Assembly (NCBI RefSeq): GCF_014640295.1
Contig: NZ_BMGR01000004.1
Location: 186,001 to 250,000, forward strand
Direction of reading: 5' to 3'
DNA from: Paenibacillus abyssi
GTDB lineage: Bacteria; Bacillota; Bacilli; Paenibacillales; Paenibacillaceae
DNA length: 64,000 nucleotides
A model generated the notes under the pieces. It had not been told where the DNA came from, searched no databases, and worked only from the letters and a program-made list of their open reading frames with translations. Both the position numbers and the translations under genes were made by a program. The first letter of the stretch is position 1; every line of letters starts with the position of its first letter. Shown piece by piece: positions 11,846 to 20,684 of this stretch.

Positions 11846-13147
11846 ATGAACCCACTTGCTCAGCAGTTGAATGAAGCGATTGAACAAGAAAATGCGCATG
11901 TCTACTCCATGCTCTCCGGCATCGGCAAAGCGATTTATTTTCCAAAGGAAGGCATTCTAAGCCAATCAGCGGAAGCGAAGGCCAAGGCCAAGAAGTTTAA
12001 CGCAACAATCGGCATCGCTACAGAGGGCGGTCAACCGATGCATCTAAAAGTCATTCAAGATACATTATCTTCTTACGAACCTAAAGACATTTATCCATAT
12101 GCGCCACCGGAAGGCAAGCCTGAGCTCCGAACCGCATGGCGCGAGAAAATGATTGAAGAGAATCCGTCTTTACAGGGCAAATCGTTCGGCAATCCCATTG
12201 TCACTAATGCGCTGACACATGGATTAAGTATCGTTGCCGATCTATTCGCAGATGCGGGAGACGCGGTAATTATCCCGAACAAAAACTGGGAAAACTATGA
12301 ACTGACCTTCGGGCTTCGCCGCGGAGCTGAAATTGTAGAGTACCCGCTTTATAACGAAGCGAACCGCTTTAACAGCGCAGGACTGCGTAATGCGCTTCTC
12401 TCGCAAAAGGAAAAGGGCAAAGCGATCGTACTGCTCAACTTCCCTAATAATCCAACCGGTTACACGCCGGGAAAAGAAGAAGGGGAAGAAATCGTTGCTG
12501 CGATTCGCGATGCTGCAGAAGCAGGCATTAATGTCGTTGCCGTAACTGATGACGCCTATTTCGGATTGTTCTTTGAAGACTCGATGCATGAATCGTTGTT
12601 CGGCAAGCTTGCCGACCTTCATCCGCGTGTTCTGGCCGTCAAGGTTGACGGTGCGACCAAAGAAGAATATGTTTGGGGCTTCCGTGTCGGATTTATTACG
12701 TACGCTTCCTCTTCTGACGCGATTTTGAAAGCACTGGAGCAGAAGACGATGGGCATTATCCGCGCAACCATTTCAAGCGGCGCCCATCCTTCGCAAACCT
12801 TTGTCCTGCAAGCCTTGAAATCTCCGGATTTCGATGCGCAGAAACAAGAGAAATTCGAAATCATGAAACGCCGCGCCAACCGTGTCAAATCTCTGCTCGA
12901 CAGCAGCAGATACGGAGAGGTTTGGGATTACTATCCGTTTAACTCCGGTTACTTTATGTGCTTGAAGCTGAAAACTACGGATGCGGAATCCGTTCGCACA
13001 CGTTTGCTTGACGAATATGCGATCGGCACGATCGCGTTGGGCGAAACTGATCTTCGTGTCGCTTTCTCCTGCATCGAGGAGCTGCATCTGGAGGAGCTGT
13101 TCGATACGATCTACAAAGCGGTTCTTGAGGTTTCCGGCAAAGCTTGA
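11846..13147 (+). CDS. Class I/II PLP-dependent aminotransferase
   Basis: A 433-residue aminotransferase. Fold markers are the substrate-side IGIATEGGQPMHL, GKPELRTAWREKM, the NFPNNPTGYTPG loop, VAVTDDAYFGLFF and the PLP-lysine region KVDGATKEEYVWGFRVGFI, where the lysine of GATKEE aligns with the Schiff-base position. It belongs with the aspartate-aminotransferase superfamily; the amino donor and product are not evident. A GGAAGGATG site precedes the ATG, and a terminator follows within 25 bases, so it is a single-gene unit. Confidence 0.85.
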   Translation: MNPLAQQLNEAIEQENAHVYSMLSGIGKAIYFPKEGILSQSAEAKAKAKKFNATIGIATEGGQPMHLKVIQDTLSSYEPKDIYPYAPPEGKPELRTAWREKMIEENPSLQGKSFGNPIVTNALTHGLSIVADLFADAGDAVIIPNKNWENYELTFGLRRGAEIVEYPLYNEANRFNSAGLRNALLSQKEKGKAIVLLNFPNNPTGYTPGKEEGEEIVAAIRDAAEAGINVVAVTDDAYFGLFFEDSMHESLFGKLADLHPRVLAVKVDGATKEEYVWGFRVGFITYASSSDAILKALEQKTMGIIRATISSGAHPSQTFVLQALKSPDFDAQKQEKFEIMKRRANRVKSLLDSSRYGEVWDYYPFNSGYFMCLKLKTTDAESVRTRLLDEYAIGTIALGETDLRVAFSCIEELHLEELFDTIYKAVLEVSGKA

Positions 13148-13171
13148 TTATATCCATAAATGTATCACCTA

Positions 13172-13201
13172 GAAAGGACAGCGGAATGTTGTCCTTTTTT
13201 T
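13172..13201 (+). terminator. Terminator after the aminotransferase gene
   Basis: AAAGGACA / TGTCCTTT stem with an 8-9 nt loop running into seven T residues on the plus strand. Confidence 0.8.
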
Positions 13202-13277
13202 GCTGCCGCTTGGTCAACAAGTCAACCCTTTTACGTGCATATCCATACTTTGTCCGCAAAGACAACTAGAGTCGCAA

Positions 13278-13322
13278 TAAAAAACGGAGCACAGGTTCAT
13301 TCGTCCTGCACTCCGATTTTTT
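13278..13322. terminator. Bidirectional terminator next to the M29 peptidase gene
   Basis: CGGAGCACAGG / CCTGCACTCCG stem (one mismatch, 9-nt loop) with an A-run on the left and a T-run on the right, so it can end transcription in either direction. It mainly serves the minus-strand aminopeptidase gene. Confidence 0.85.
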
Positions 13323-13324
13323 TA

Positions 13325-14392
13325 TTAGAATAACCATTTTCCGTCTTTTTGGACTAATTCACCATCGAGGTATAGTTCTCCGCCATCCATGAGGTTTTTG
13401 ACCATGTCCCAGTGGATCGACGATTCGTTGCCTGCCCCGCCAGCTTCGTAGGCCCTGCCGACCGCCAGATGAACGGAGCCGCCGATCTTCTCGTCGAACA
13501 GAATATCCTTGGTCGGCCTGGTAATTCCGAAGTTTGCTCCGATTCCAAGCTCGCCGAGATATCGCGAGCCTTTGTCCGTATCCAAAGCCTGGATCAACGA
13601 GTCCTCTCCCTTTTCCGCCGAACATTCCACAATTCTCCCAGCTTCAAAGCGAAGGCGGATCCCGGCAATTTCCCTGCCGTTAAAAATAGTCGGCCATTCA
13701 TAGTAGATATAGCCTTCGGTCAACAAATGATTCGGCGTGAAGTAGAACTCCCCGTCCGGCACGTTGCGCAAGCCGTAACAAAGGACAGCTTCACGTCCTT
13801 CAATGTCAACGGTCAAGTCAGTTTCTTTGCCCACGATCCGTACCTTCTTCGCCGCATTGAACCTGCTTGCGGCCGCGAGCATGGATTGCTGCAGCGCTTT
13901 ATAGTCCACATTGGTCGCACTGTATACGAAGTCCTCATACTCTTCCAACGACATATCCGCGTCCTGTGCCTGGGCTTGTGTCGGGAACATCGTCAGCACC
14001 CATTTCGCTCCGCCCTGCATTAAATATTGGGACAGCTTCCCGGTTGCTTTGCGCCGTTGCTGGAGCCTTTTCGGGTCAACATTGGTCAATTCCTTGTTAT
14101 TAGCCGCGCCAAGAATCCGAATTAAACCGTCGGCACGATGATATAGCCAATCCATGACCTCGATGTCGGCAAGCTGTTCGTCGCTGGCTTCATCGTAAAA
14201 AATCTTATCCAGCTCGGCAAGCCCAATCTGTGTAACCGGATGCCCGCCTGCACGCAGTACACTTCGATATACCTCTTTAATCAACGGTGCAGTCTCTGCT
14301 GCGCCGATAATCAAAATCCTCTCTCCCGGCTGCACTCTCACCGAATGATGAACGAGCAGCTCGGCCAATTGCTTCACCCGCGGATCTCCCAT
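13325..14392 (-). CDS. M29-family metallo-aminopeptidase (AmpS type)
   Basis: A 355-residue two-metal aminopeptidase of family M29, which removes N-terminal residues from peptides in the cytoplasm. N-terminal QLAELLVHHSVRVQPGERILI is typical. The C-terminal metal and catalytic cluster shows GIGANFGITRPTKDILFDEK, GGSVHLAVGRAYEAGG and SSIHWDMVKNL, which supply the conserved Glu, His, Tyr, His and Asp ligands. It is slightly shorter than the usual 370-410 residues. AGGAGG is 9 nt before the ATG. It follows ecsB by 25 bases and may be co-transcribed with ecsAB. Confidence 0.9.
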   Translation of the reverse strand: MGDPRVKQLAELLVHHSVRVQPGERILIIGAAETAPLIKEVYRSVLRAGGHPVTQIGLAELDKIFYDEASDEQLADIEVMDWLYHRADGLIRILGAANNKELTNVDPKRLQQRRKATGKLSQYLMQGGAKWVLTMFPTQAQAQDADMSLEEYEDFVYSATNVDYKALQQSMLAAASRFNAAKKVRIVGKETDLTVDIEGREAVLCYGLRNVPDGEFYFTPNHLLTEGYIYYEWPTIFNGREIAGIRLRFEAGRIVECSAEKGEDSLIQALDTDKGSRYLGELGIGANFGITRPTKDILFDEKIGGSVHLAVGRAYEAGGAGNESSIHWDMVKNLMDGGELYLDGELVQKDGKWLF

Positions 14393-14417
14393 ATCGTCTA
14401 ACCTCCTTTTTCACTTT

Positions 14418-15662
14418 TCAATCTTCCAGACCACTTGTCAGCTTACGCCTTAATCTTGCAGGCAGCATCCAGAATACATATCCCAGATAAACAATTAATG
14501 CTGTTAGAGCAGGGGCATATTGATCGGGTGAACCGGAGGTCAGTGCCAGCGGAAGCCAGATTATTCCTCCACAAATTGCGGAAGCCGTGACAACGACCCG
14601 GACCAAAGAACCGTCATGCCGCTGTTCCGGCAGCGGGTAGATATGGCGCCATACCGAATGGCGGTGAACCTGGTGCAGCGAGGAGGACTGAACAGCGATA
14701 ATAAGTACAAACAGGATATGTACGGCTACAGCCCCCCAACCCGATAACAAGAGCCCGACCGAGGTCAAATAAACGATCAGCGCACCAAGCATCGTCAATC
14801 TCATGATGATGCCGCCTAGCTCCGTACGCAGTAAGGTAAAAGCAAACAGGTAACGGTACGTATTTTTATGAGCATATCTGATCCGATTGGCGATCCAGGA
14901 CAAATAACCCCTTCTGGCTATTCGAGAAGGCAGAACCGGGACATCGATAAAGGCACTGAAAAAACGGTAATACCTTCTTCTCGTTCGTTCTTCCTCTGTT
15001 ATTAATCGCTCCCATGGTACAGAATGCCGCTGCGGCAAACGAATCACTACAACACAGGTAATCACTAACAGAAGCGCAAAAGCCGCCGCATTCCAGAGCG
15101 GTGCAGCCAAAAAAGCTGCAAGCATCAGTCCCGCTGCCGCCCAACGGACCAACCGGATCCCGCGCCGTGCGCCCGGCCAAGCCATCTGCCGCTCCCTCCA
15201 AGCTCCGAACGCATTCAAGCCTTTCATAACGGTGACGACAACAGCAAGCATCGGCCACGCTAACGGCTCATCAACAGCTTTGACGTACAAAGGCACATAA
15301 AGCATCAGCAATGCCCATAAGGCAATGACGCCGGGTATGCCATTATAGCGCCATGAATTTGCCAAATAGTCCCCGATCTCCTTTTCTCTAGGCATAAGGA
15401 ATACAGTATCCGCAGGATGGAGCCACGTCCGAAACGGACTCCAGCAAATCATTGGCGTGAGCACGATAACCCCGACTGAAATAATCGGAAAGGATGGCGG
15501 CATATTGCGCAGCAAATGGCTGTACCCGATCATGCCTACAATGAACAGCAGTGAGACAAAACCAGGAAAGCCGCTTTGCCCCATATACCGAATATACGGT
15601 ATCGTTTCCTTGCGAAACGCTGTGGCCCGCTGCTGCCATAATAAGCTAAGCGACCGGTTCAT
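14418..15662 (-). CDS. ecsB: EcsB-type ABC transporter permease
   Basis: A 414-residue integral membrane protein with about ten hydrophobic segments and the EcsB domain layout: N-terminal SLSLLWQQRATAFRKETIPYI, a loop with LMPREKEIGDYL, and a cytoplasmic stretch VPWERLITEEERTRRRYYRFFSAFIDVP typical of EcsB. With EcsA it forms an exporter which in Bacillus affects protein secretion, competence and intramembrane proteolysis. The ATG at 15662 is preferred over the one two codons upstream because AAGGGG sits at a better distance. It overlaps ecsA by 17 nt. Confidence 0.88.
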   Translation of the reverse strand: MNRSLSLLWQQRATAFRKETIPYIRYMGQSGFPGFVSLLFIVGMIGYSHLLRNMPPSFPIISVGVIVLTPMICWSPFRTWLHPADTVFLMPREKEIGDYLANSWRYNGIPGVIALWALLMLYVPLYVKAVDEPLAWPMLAVVVTVMKGLNAFGAWRERQMAWPGARRGIRLVRWAAAGLMLAAFLAAPLWNAAAFALLLVITCVVVIRLPQRHSVPWERLITEEERTRRRYYRFFSAFIDVPVLPSRIARRGYLSWIANRIRYAHKNTYRYLFAFTLLRTELGGIIMRLTMLGALIVYLTSVGLLLSGWGAVAVHILFVLIIAVQSSSLHQVHRHSVWRHIYPLPEQRHDGSLVRVVVTASAICGGIIWLPLALTSGSPDQYAPALTALIVYLGYVFWMLPARLRRKLTSGLED

Positions 15663-16404
15663 CGCCATCCCCTTCCGTGACCAAACGATAAAACGCCTCC
15701 TCCAGCGTCTTCGCTCCTGCTCCTGCTTGCCCCTTTACCTCATCAAGCGTACCCTGTGCAACCATTCTGCCCCGATGAAGCACGAGGAACCGGTCGCAAT
15801 ACGCTTCAACCGTGGCCAAAATATGCGAGCTCATCAGAATGGCCGCCCCGCTTTCCTTTACCTTTACAAGACGTTCCAGCAGCGAACGGATCCCGAGCGG
15901 GTCAAGCCCGAGAAACGGCTCGTCTATAATGTATAAAGGCGGCTCCGGCAGCAGCGCGTTCATGATCATGACCTTTTGCTTCATCCCTTTGGACAAATGT
16001 CCTGAAAAAGCGTTTACCTTCGCATTCATATGGAACTCCTGCAGCAGCCTCTCACTGCGTTTAGCATACAGCTGCTCCTCAACTCCGTAAGCCATGCCTG
16101 TCAGCCGCATGTGATCCTGTACGGTCAACTCGTCGAATAATACCGGTGTTTCCGGTACATAAGCAAAGGCTGAACGATAACGCTCCGGGTTTTCCTCTAA
16201 GGTGACGCCATTGATCCTGATATCACCCTTGTGCTGCTTCATCAGGCCAAGAATATGCTTTATTGTCGTGCTTTTCCCTGCACCGTTCAATCCGATCAAA
16301 CCAACCATCTCGCCTGGCCGAATAGTGAACGATATTCCGTGAAGCACGGGTTTGCGCGGGCTGTAGCCGCCTGTCAATTGATCTACTTGAAGAACTGATT
16401 CCAT
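15646..16404 (-). CDS. ecsA: EcsA-type ABC transporter ATPase
   Basis: A 252-residue ABC ATPase that powers EcsB. Walker A is GLNGAGKST (residues 38-46), the signature is the degenerate HLSKGMKQK, Walker B is PLYIIDEPFLGLD and the switch His is in MSSHIL. The loss of LSGGQ spelling is normal for EcsA relatives. Start ATG (MESVLQVDQL) follows GATGAGGTG; a GTG three codons upstream is also possible. First gene of the ecsA-ecsB-aminopeptidase run. Confidence 0.9.
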   Translation of the reverse strand: MESVLQVDQLTGGYSPRKPVLHGISFTIRPGEMVGLIGLNGAGKSTTIKHILGLMKQHKGDIRINGVTLEENPERYRSAFAYVPETPVLFDELTVQDHMRLTGMAYGVEEQLYAKRSERLLQEFHMNAKVNAFSGHLSKGMKQKVMIMNALLPEPPLYIIDEPFLGLDPLGIRSLLERLVKVKESGAAILMSSHILATVEAYCDRFLVLHRGRMVAQGTLDEVKGQAGAGAKTLEEAFYRLVTEGDGDEPVA

Positions 16405-16454
16405 CCGCTTCACCTCATCCTTCTATTATAACGAACGCTCAGCTCAAATGGAAA

Positions 16455-16494
16455 CAGCTCCGGCCCCCCTCGATATCGAAGGTAGCCGGAGCTG
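16455..16494 (-). terminator. Probable terminator after the SLH protein gene
   Basis: Perfect 10-base inverted repeat (CAGCTCCGGC / GCCGGAGCTG, 20-nt loop) just past the stop of the SLH gene, followed on the minus strand by only a weak T-rich stretch. Confidence 0.55.
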
Positions 16495-16517
16495 CATGTA
16501 AAAGATATCAGTCCGTA

Positions 16518-17726
16518 TTATTTAATTTCAATCGACTTAACGATGCCATTTTCACCTTTGACCTCAATAAGCTGGCCCTGGGAAAGCAGAGAAGCATTAC
16601 CTTTAATCTCTACATTGGTGTCAACGTTGAAAATTACCGCTTGCTCGTTTCCATCTACCGTCTTAATAATCGAGATCGTAGACAGCTTACCTTGCGCATT
16701 CAGCGTTACGGAATTAATCTTGCCGATTTCTGTGAACGCAACATTAACCGCTGCCGACTTTGTCACTTCGATGAAAACCACTTTATTTTGGAAGGTCCGA
16801 ACCAAAACTTCATCTCCCGCTTTCAATGCGGATACCTGCGCCTTCGTTCCGTCACGGAAGATGAACACATTCGGATCGAGTGCCAATGCGACATCTGTAT
16901 TGTCCGATTTTTGGAGAATGATCGCTCCGCTGGCCGGATCAGCCTTCAGCTTTCCAACAACAGCCTGGGCATCATGGTCTGGAAGCTGGTTGTCCGTACG
17001 ATCAAGCAGGGCAGCCAGCTCGGCGCGCGATACCGGTTGATTCGGACGGAAGGTGTTGTTCTGGTAGCCGGTGACCAGCCCTTTCTCGATCGCTACCGCT
17101 ACATAACCGACTGAACCGGCTGGAATCTGCCTTGCATCTTTGAATTCAAGCTTGGTATTATTTTTAGCTTTAGCTTCATCCTCCAGCTTCAGTGCTTTGA
17201 CAAGCAAAGTCGTCGCCCACAAGCGGTCGGCCGGTTTGTTCGGCTCAATCTTCGCATCCGTCTCAAAGAACAAGTCGTTTTCCAACGCTACAGCGACATA
17301 ACCAACCGCCCAAGGATATTTTTCCTGCAGCAGCTCGGCGTCTTTAAAGTTAAGATCCGTGCTCATCTCTTCCGCTGATTCGGCTTGCTCACGCAGTCCC
17401 ATTAAACGTACTGCCGCAACCAAAGCTTCGATGCGGGAAATGGTTTGTCTTGGCTTGAAAGTGCCGTCCTCATATCCATTGAATACCCCTTTGGATGCAA
17501 GGCGGATAATATGCTCCATCGCCCATTCCATTTCTTTTTCGTCAAGATCCTTAAAATTTACGTTAATCTTAATTTCAGCTTTTTGATGGTGTTTTTCTTT
17601 CCCTTTTTTTCTATCTTTGTCTCTGCCCTTTTCTTTCCCATCAGCAAAGGCCGAGGTTGCTCCACCCATTAATGTCATGACAGCCAGGGATGAGATCGCG
17701 AGCTTTTTCCATGTTGCTTTTTTCAT
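16518..17726 (-). CDS. Secreted S-layer-homology (SLH) domain protein
   Basis: A 402-residue exported surface protein. Signal peptide MKKATWKKLAISSLAVMTLM ends near TSAFADG; a very basic Lys/Asp/Glu/His linker follows (residues about 29-50). Three SLH units come next: NFKDLDEKEMEWAMEHIIRL..GYEDGTFKP, LNFKDAELLQEKYPWAVGYV, and LEFKDARQIPAGSVGYVAVA..GYQNNTFRPNQPVSRAEL. They bind pyruvylated secondary wall polymer. The last ~140 residues are two or three small beta-rich repeats (for example GKLKADPASGAIILQKSDN; IGKINSVTLNAQGKLSTISI) of unknown role. Unlike the large protease near the right edge, its SLH block is N-terminal. GAAGGAG precedes the ATG by 12 nt. Confidence 0.9.
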   Translation of the reverse strand: MKKATWKKLAISSLAVMTLMGGATSAFADGKEKGRDKDRKKGKEKHHQKAEIKINVNFKDLDEKEMEWAMEHIIRLASKGVFNGYEDGTFKPRQTISRIEALVAAVRLMGLREQAESAEEMSTDLNFKDAELLQEKYPWAVGYVAVALENDLFFETDAKIEPNKPADRLWATTLLVKALKLEDEAKAKNNTKLEFKDARQIPAGSVGYVAVAIEKGLVTGYQNNTFRPNQPVSRAELAALLDRTDNQLPDHDAQAVVGKLKADPASGAIILQKSDNTDVALALDPNVFIFRDGTKAQVSALKAGDEVLVRTFQNKVVFIEVTKSAAVNVAFTEIGKINSVTLNAQGKLSTISIIKTVDGNEQAVIFNVDTNVEIKGNASLLSQGQLIEVKGENGIVKSIEIK

Positions 17727-17818
17727 TCGTTAGCCACACTCCTTCTCGAAATGGTTTGACGCTTATACCATTCGGCTTGTCCATTTCGTTTTTTGGGGGT
17801 GGGCTAAATAAATTTTCA

Positions 17819-19210
17819 CTAATCGTTTTCGCTCCGCTTTGCTTTCAGCCATTTCGGAGCGCCTTTGTCCTTACGGTCACGCTCACGCACCGATTTAGTC
17901 GCTGTCTTTTGCGGCGGACGTTTCGAGGCCGGCTTGGCATCTGCCTTGGATGCTGTTGTCCGCGCGGTTCCCTGCATTGATTCTTTTCCAGCTCCCGCAG
18001 TTTGTCCTGGAGCTTGTTCCGCTTGCCTCGAACCGGATGCTCTACGGAACGGGGCTGCTTTCTGGCGGGCTTCATCTGCATTCACAAGCTTACCGCGATC
18101 CAACACTTTCTGCGTAATGGTTATCGCAAGCTGCTTCTGGAACTTGTCCATTATAAACAGCTCCTGCGGGGTGACGATCGAGATGACCGTTCCGAAACGG
18201 CCCATTCTTCCCGTTCGTCCGGCACGATGAACATAGTGATCCGCATCGAAGGGCGGATCCAGATTGATGACCAGCGGCAGGTCCGCGATATCCAAGCCTC
18301 TTGCAGCAACGTCTGTGGCAAGTAATAACTGGCAGCGTCCGTCGCGGAACCTCGCGAGCGTACTCGCCCGTTTGGCTTTATCCGCATCGCCGTAAATGGC
18401 CTCAACCGTAAATCCTTCATAGCTCAATTTGGATTCCCAATTGGAGATCACATCGGTATCGTTCAAGAAAAGCAGCGCCGCAGCCGGATTCAATAACCGT
18501 ACAATCCGTCTGGCAGTATCGACTTTATCCCGTTTGTCGCACACGATAAATTGATGCTCCACGGAAGCAGCAACACGCTGCTGCGGCGTAACCGCAACAC
18601 GAACCGGTTCATTGAGCCAACGCCTTTCAAGTTCCTCCATCGCCTCCGGGAAGGTCGCCGAGAAAAATGCGACCTGCCGATCCCGTTTGGTGCTTTGCAG
18701 CACCTCTTCCACCTCGCTTGTCGAGCCAAGCCCGAACACCTGGTCCACTTCATCGACCACGATCGTTCTGGTTTCATGAAGCTTAAGCTTCCGCTGCATA
18801 AGCAGTTCACGAATACGCCCGGGCGTCCCGATAACCAGCTGAGGATGCTCCTTTAACTTCTCGATTTGCCTTTTGATCGCCGCCCCGCCAATCAGAGCCT
18901 GGATTCGTACCCCGATCGGTTCGCCATACGATTTAGCAACCTGAACGATTTGCATAGCTAATTCCTGCGTAGGTGCAAGCACGACGGCCTGCACGTTCTT
19001 ATCCTCTGAATCAATCCGCTGGAGCACAGGCAGCAGGTATGCCAGCGTTTTGCCGCTACCGGTCTGGGAATGCGCGATCACATCTTTTCCCTCCAGCATC
19101 ACTGGTATGGCTTCGGCTTGCACCTGAGTCGGCGTAACAATATTATTCTCCTGAAGTAACGCCGCAAGCTGTGCGTCTAAGGACAAACTGGCCCAAGTAT
19201 TATTCATCAT
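17819..19210 (-). CDS. DEAD-box family ATP-dependent RNA helicase
   Basis: A 463-residue RNA helicase: Q motif TPTQVQAEAIP, motif I AHSQTGSGKT, Ia PTQELAMQI, Ib TPGR, III SAT, V LLATDVAARGLDI and VI HRAGRTGRMG are all present. Motif II reads VDEVD rather than DEAD, an Ala-to-Val change in an otherwise complete set. The C-terminus (last ~85 residues) is a low-complexity Lys/Arg/Ala/Gln tail that probably binds RNA. It is shorter than CshA and lacks a DbpA-type RNA-binding domain. The start is ATGATG with a weak GAGTGGGG site, so the exact codon is uncertain. Confidence 0.93.
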   Translation of the reverse strand: MMNNTWASLSLDAQLAALLQENNIVTPTQVQAEAIPVMLEGKDVIAHSQTGSGKTLAYLLPVLQRIDSEDKNVQAVVLAPTQELAMQIVQVAKSYGEPIGVRIQALIGGAAIKRQIEKLKEHPQLVIGTPGRIRELLMQRKLKLHETRTIVVDEVDQVFGLGSTSEVEEVLQSTKRDRQVAFFSATFPEAMEELERRWLNEPVRVAVTPQQRVAASVEHQFIVCDKRDKVDTARRIVRLLNPAAALLFLNDTDVISNWESKLSYEGFTVEAIYGDADKAKRASTLARFRDGRCQLLLATDVAARGLDIADLPLVINLDPPFDADHYVHRAGRTGRMGRFGTVISIVTPQELFIMDKFQKQLAITITQKVLDRGKLVNADEARQKAAPFRRASGSRQAEQAPGQTAGAGKESMQGTARTTASKADAKPASKRPPQKTATKSVRERDRKDKGAPKWLKAKRSEND

Positions 19211-19235
19211 CCATGCCCCACTCTCTTCAAAACAC

Positions 19236-20009
19236 TTATTTTTTGTTCAGCCATTTGGCAGCTACCCGGTTGGATAAACGTGGAAATAACTGAAACAGCT
19301 TGATCCCGATTGCAGCCATACGCGGCAAATCAACCTCAGGCACCCGCCGTTCGATCACCTTGATTACCGTTTTTGCCACCCGCTCCGGCGGCATCATAAA
19401 CCATTTTATATTATTGACATAGGTCCCGCTTGGGTCCGCTACGTTAAAGAAAGGCGTATCAATCGGTCCCGGGTTTACCGCGGATACCGCGATGCCTGTT
19501 CCCTCTAATTCCATCCGCAGTGCATTGGTAAAACCTAACACGGCATGCTTCGTCGCCGAATATCCGGTTGATTTGGGAGAACCGATCTTGCCGGCTATTG
19601 AGGCGATATTAACAATATGGCCCTGCTTCCGACGCATAAAATGCGGCAGCACCGCTTTGGTGCATCGGACCATTCCCATGTAATTCGTGTCCATCATTTG
19701 CTCATAATGCTCAAGCGGCGCATCCGATATCGGCTCAAACCAAGCAAAACCGGCATTATTAATCAGCACGTCAATCTCGCCATATTCCAACGTGATGCGT
19801 TCGAACGCCAGAGCGACCTGCTGCTCGTCCGTAACATCCAGCTTATGTACACCGTACTTTCCTCTCAACGAAGCCGACGCTTCGCGCAGCTTTGTCTCAT
19901 TGCGTCCCGTGATAATCGGGAAGGCTCCACGCTCAAGAAGCATGCTTGCGGTAAGTAATCCAATTCCGCTTGTCGCCCCGGTTATCAACACTTTTTTCCC
20001 TTTCAACAT
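19236..20009 (-). CDS. Short-chain dehydrogenase/reductase
   Basis: Classical SDR of 257 residues: cofactor loop GATSGIG, NNAG, catalytic Ser in IASIAGK, Tyr and Lys in YSATKHA, and NPGPIDTPF. The acidic/basic pattern after beta-2 (TGRNETK) suits NADP. A hydrophobic C-terminal patch (MAAIGIKLFQLFPRL) hints at membrane contact, as in DltE-like and dehydrogenase-reductase SDR-family-7-like proteins. GAGGTG lies 7-8 nt before the ATG. It lies 25 bases upstream of the helicase start and may share its transcript; substrate unknown. Confidence 0.88.
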   Translation of the reverse strand: MLKGKKVLITGATSGIGLLTASMLLERGAFPIITGRNETKLREASASLRGKYGVHKLDVTDEQQVALAFERITLEYGEIDVLINNAGFAWFEPISDAPLEHYEQMMDTNYMGMVRCTKAVLPHFMRRKQGHIVNIASIAGKIGSPKSTGYSATKHAVLGFTNALRMELEGTGIAVSAVNPGPIDTPFFNVADPSGTYVNNIKWFMMPPERVAKTVIKVIERRVPEVDLPRMAAIGIKLFQLFPRLSNRVAAKWLNKK

Positions 20010-20055
20010 GCTTCATCACCTCTATCAATTTTACCGCAACCGATATGCTGGAAGC

Positions 20056-20079
20056 AAAAAAAAAGCTCCTCTTGGGAGC
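20056..20079 (-). terminator. Terminator after cheX
   Basis: GCTCC / GGAGC stem with a 5-nt loop followed by nine T residues on the minus strand. Confidence 0.8.
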
Positions 20080-20091
20080 AAATTCATGTTA

Positions 20092-20550
20092 CTATGCAAT
20101 CAAGACCTGTATATCAAGCTCCCCAATTCCGTCCATGATAAGAGGGATCGTTAGTGCTTTCTTTGGTTCGAATCCGGCAGCTTGAGCTGACCGCAGCACA
20201 ACCGGCGGTGTAATGTCCACGCGCACGCCTTGATTAAACAGCATCGTGCTGGCATTGCCGCTGATCATGTTACCTAGCTCGGAAATGGCACTGCTGCCCA
20301 TTTCATCGATTTCTGATATTGCAAATCCGCCCATCATCGCAGAAATAATCTTTAGCGCTACTTCTTCACTTAGGCCGAAAACAATGTCACCGCTCATTTG
20401 ACCGGTCATGCCGATTTGAATCCAGATGTAGTCCTCAATGAACTTCACATCCTTCACTCCGAGTTGTCCGGTAGCAGGGCGAATCATGATCACTTGTTCA
20501 ATGACGATTCTCGCCGACTCAAGAAACGGATTAATATACTCAGCCTTCAT
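20092..20550 (-). CDS. cheX: CheX-type CheY-P phosphatase
   Basis: A 152-residue protein of the CheC/CheX/FliY phosphatase family that removes phosphate from CheY to reset the flagellar switch. The single active-site helix with the E-x3-N signature is seen in SAISELGNMISGNASTML (Glu and Asn). The N-terminus MKAEYINPFLESARIVIEQV and the core GQMSGDIVFGLSEEVALKIISAMMGG are typical of CheX. ATG at 20550 is chosen over a TTG three codons upstream; AAGGGG lies 11 nt before it. It is monocistronic, away from other motility genes. Confidence 0.87.
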   Translation of the reverse strand: MKAEYINPFLESARIVIEQVIMIRPATGQLGVKDVKFIEDYIWIQIGMTGQMSGDIVFGLSEEVALKIISAMMGGFAISEIDEMGSSAISELGNMISGNASTMLFNQGVRVDITPPVVLRSAQAAGFEPKKALTIPLIMDGIGELDIQVLIA

Positions 20551-20684
20551 TACCAGCAACGCCCCTTTTCGACATCAATCGATCGATTCCATGTACTTTA
20601 ATACATTATACTTAAAAGCGTAGGACAAGTATACTATTTTTTTGCTCCAAAGGACTAATTACCCATATCTAAAGGAGGGAAATA

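Noticed and set aside
17819-19210. DEVD instead of DEAD in the helicase as a sign of inactivity
   Set aside because: The Ala-to-Val change keeps both acidic catalytic residues and all other motifs are intact, so activity is expected.
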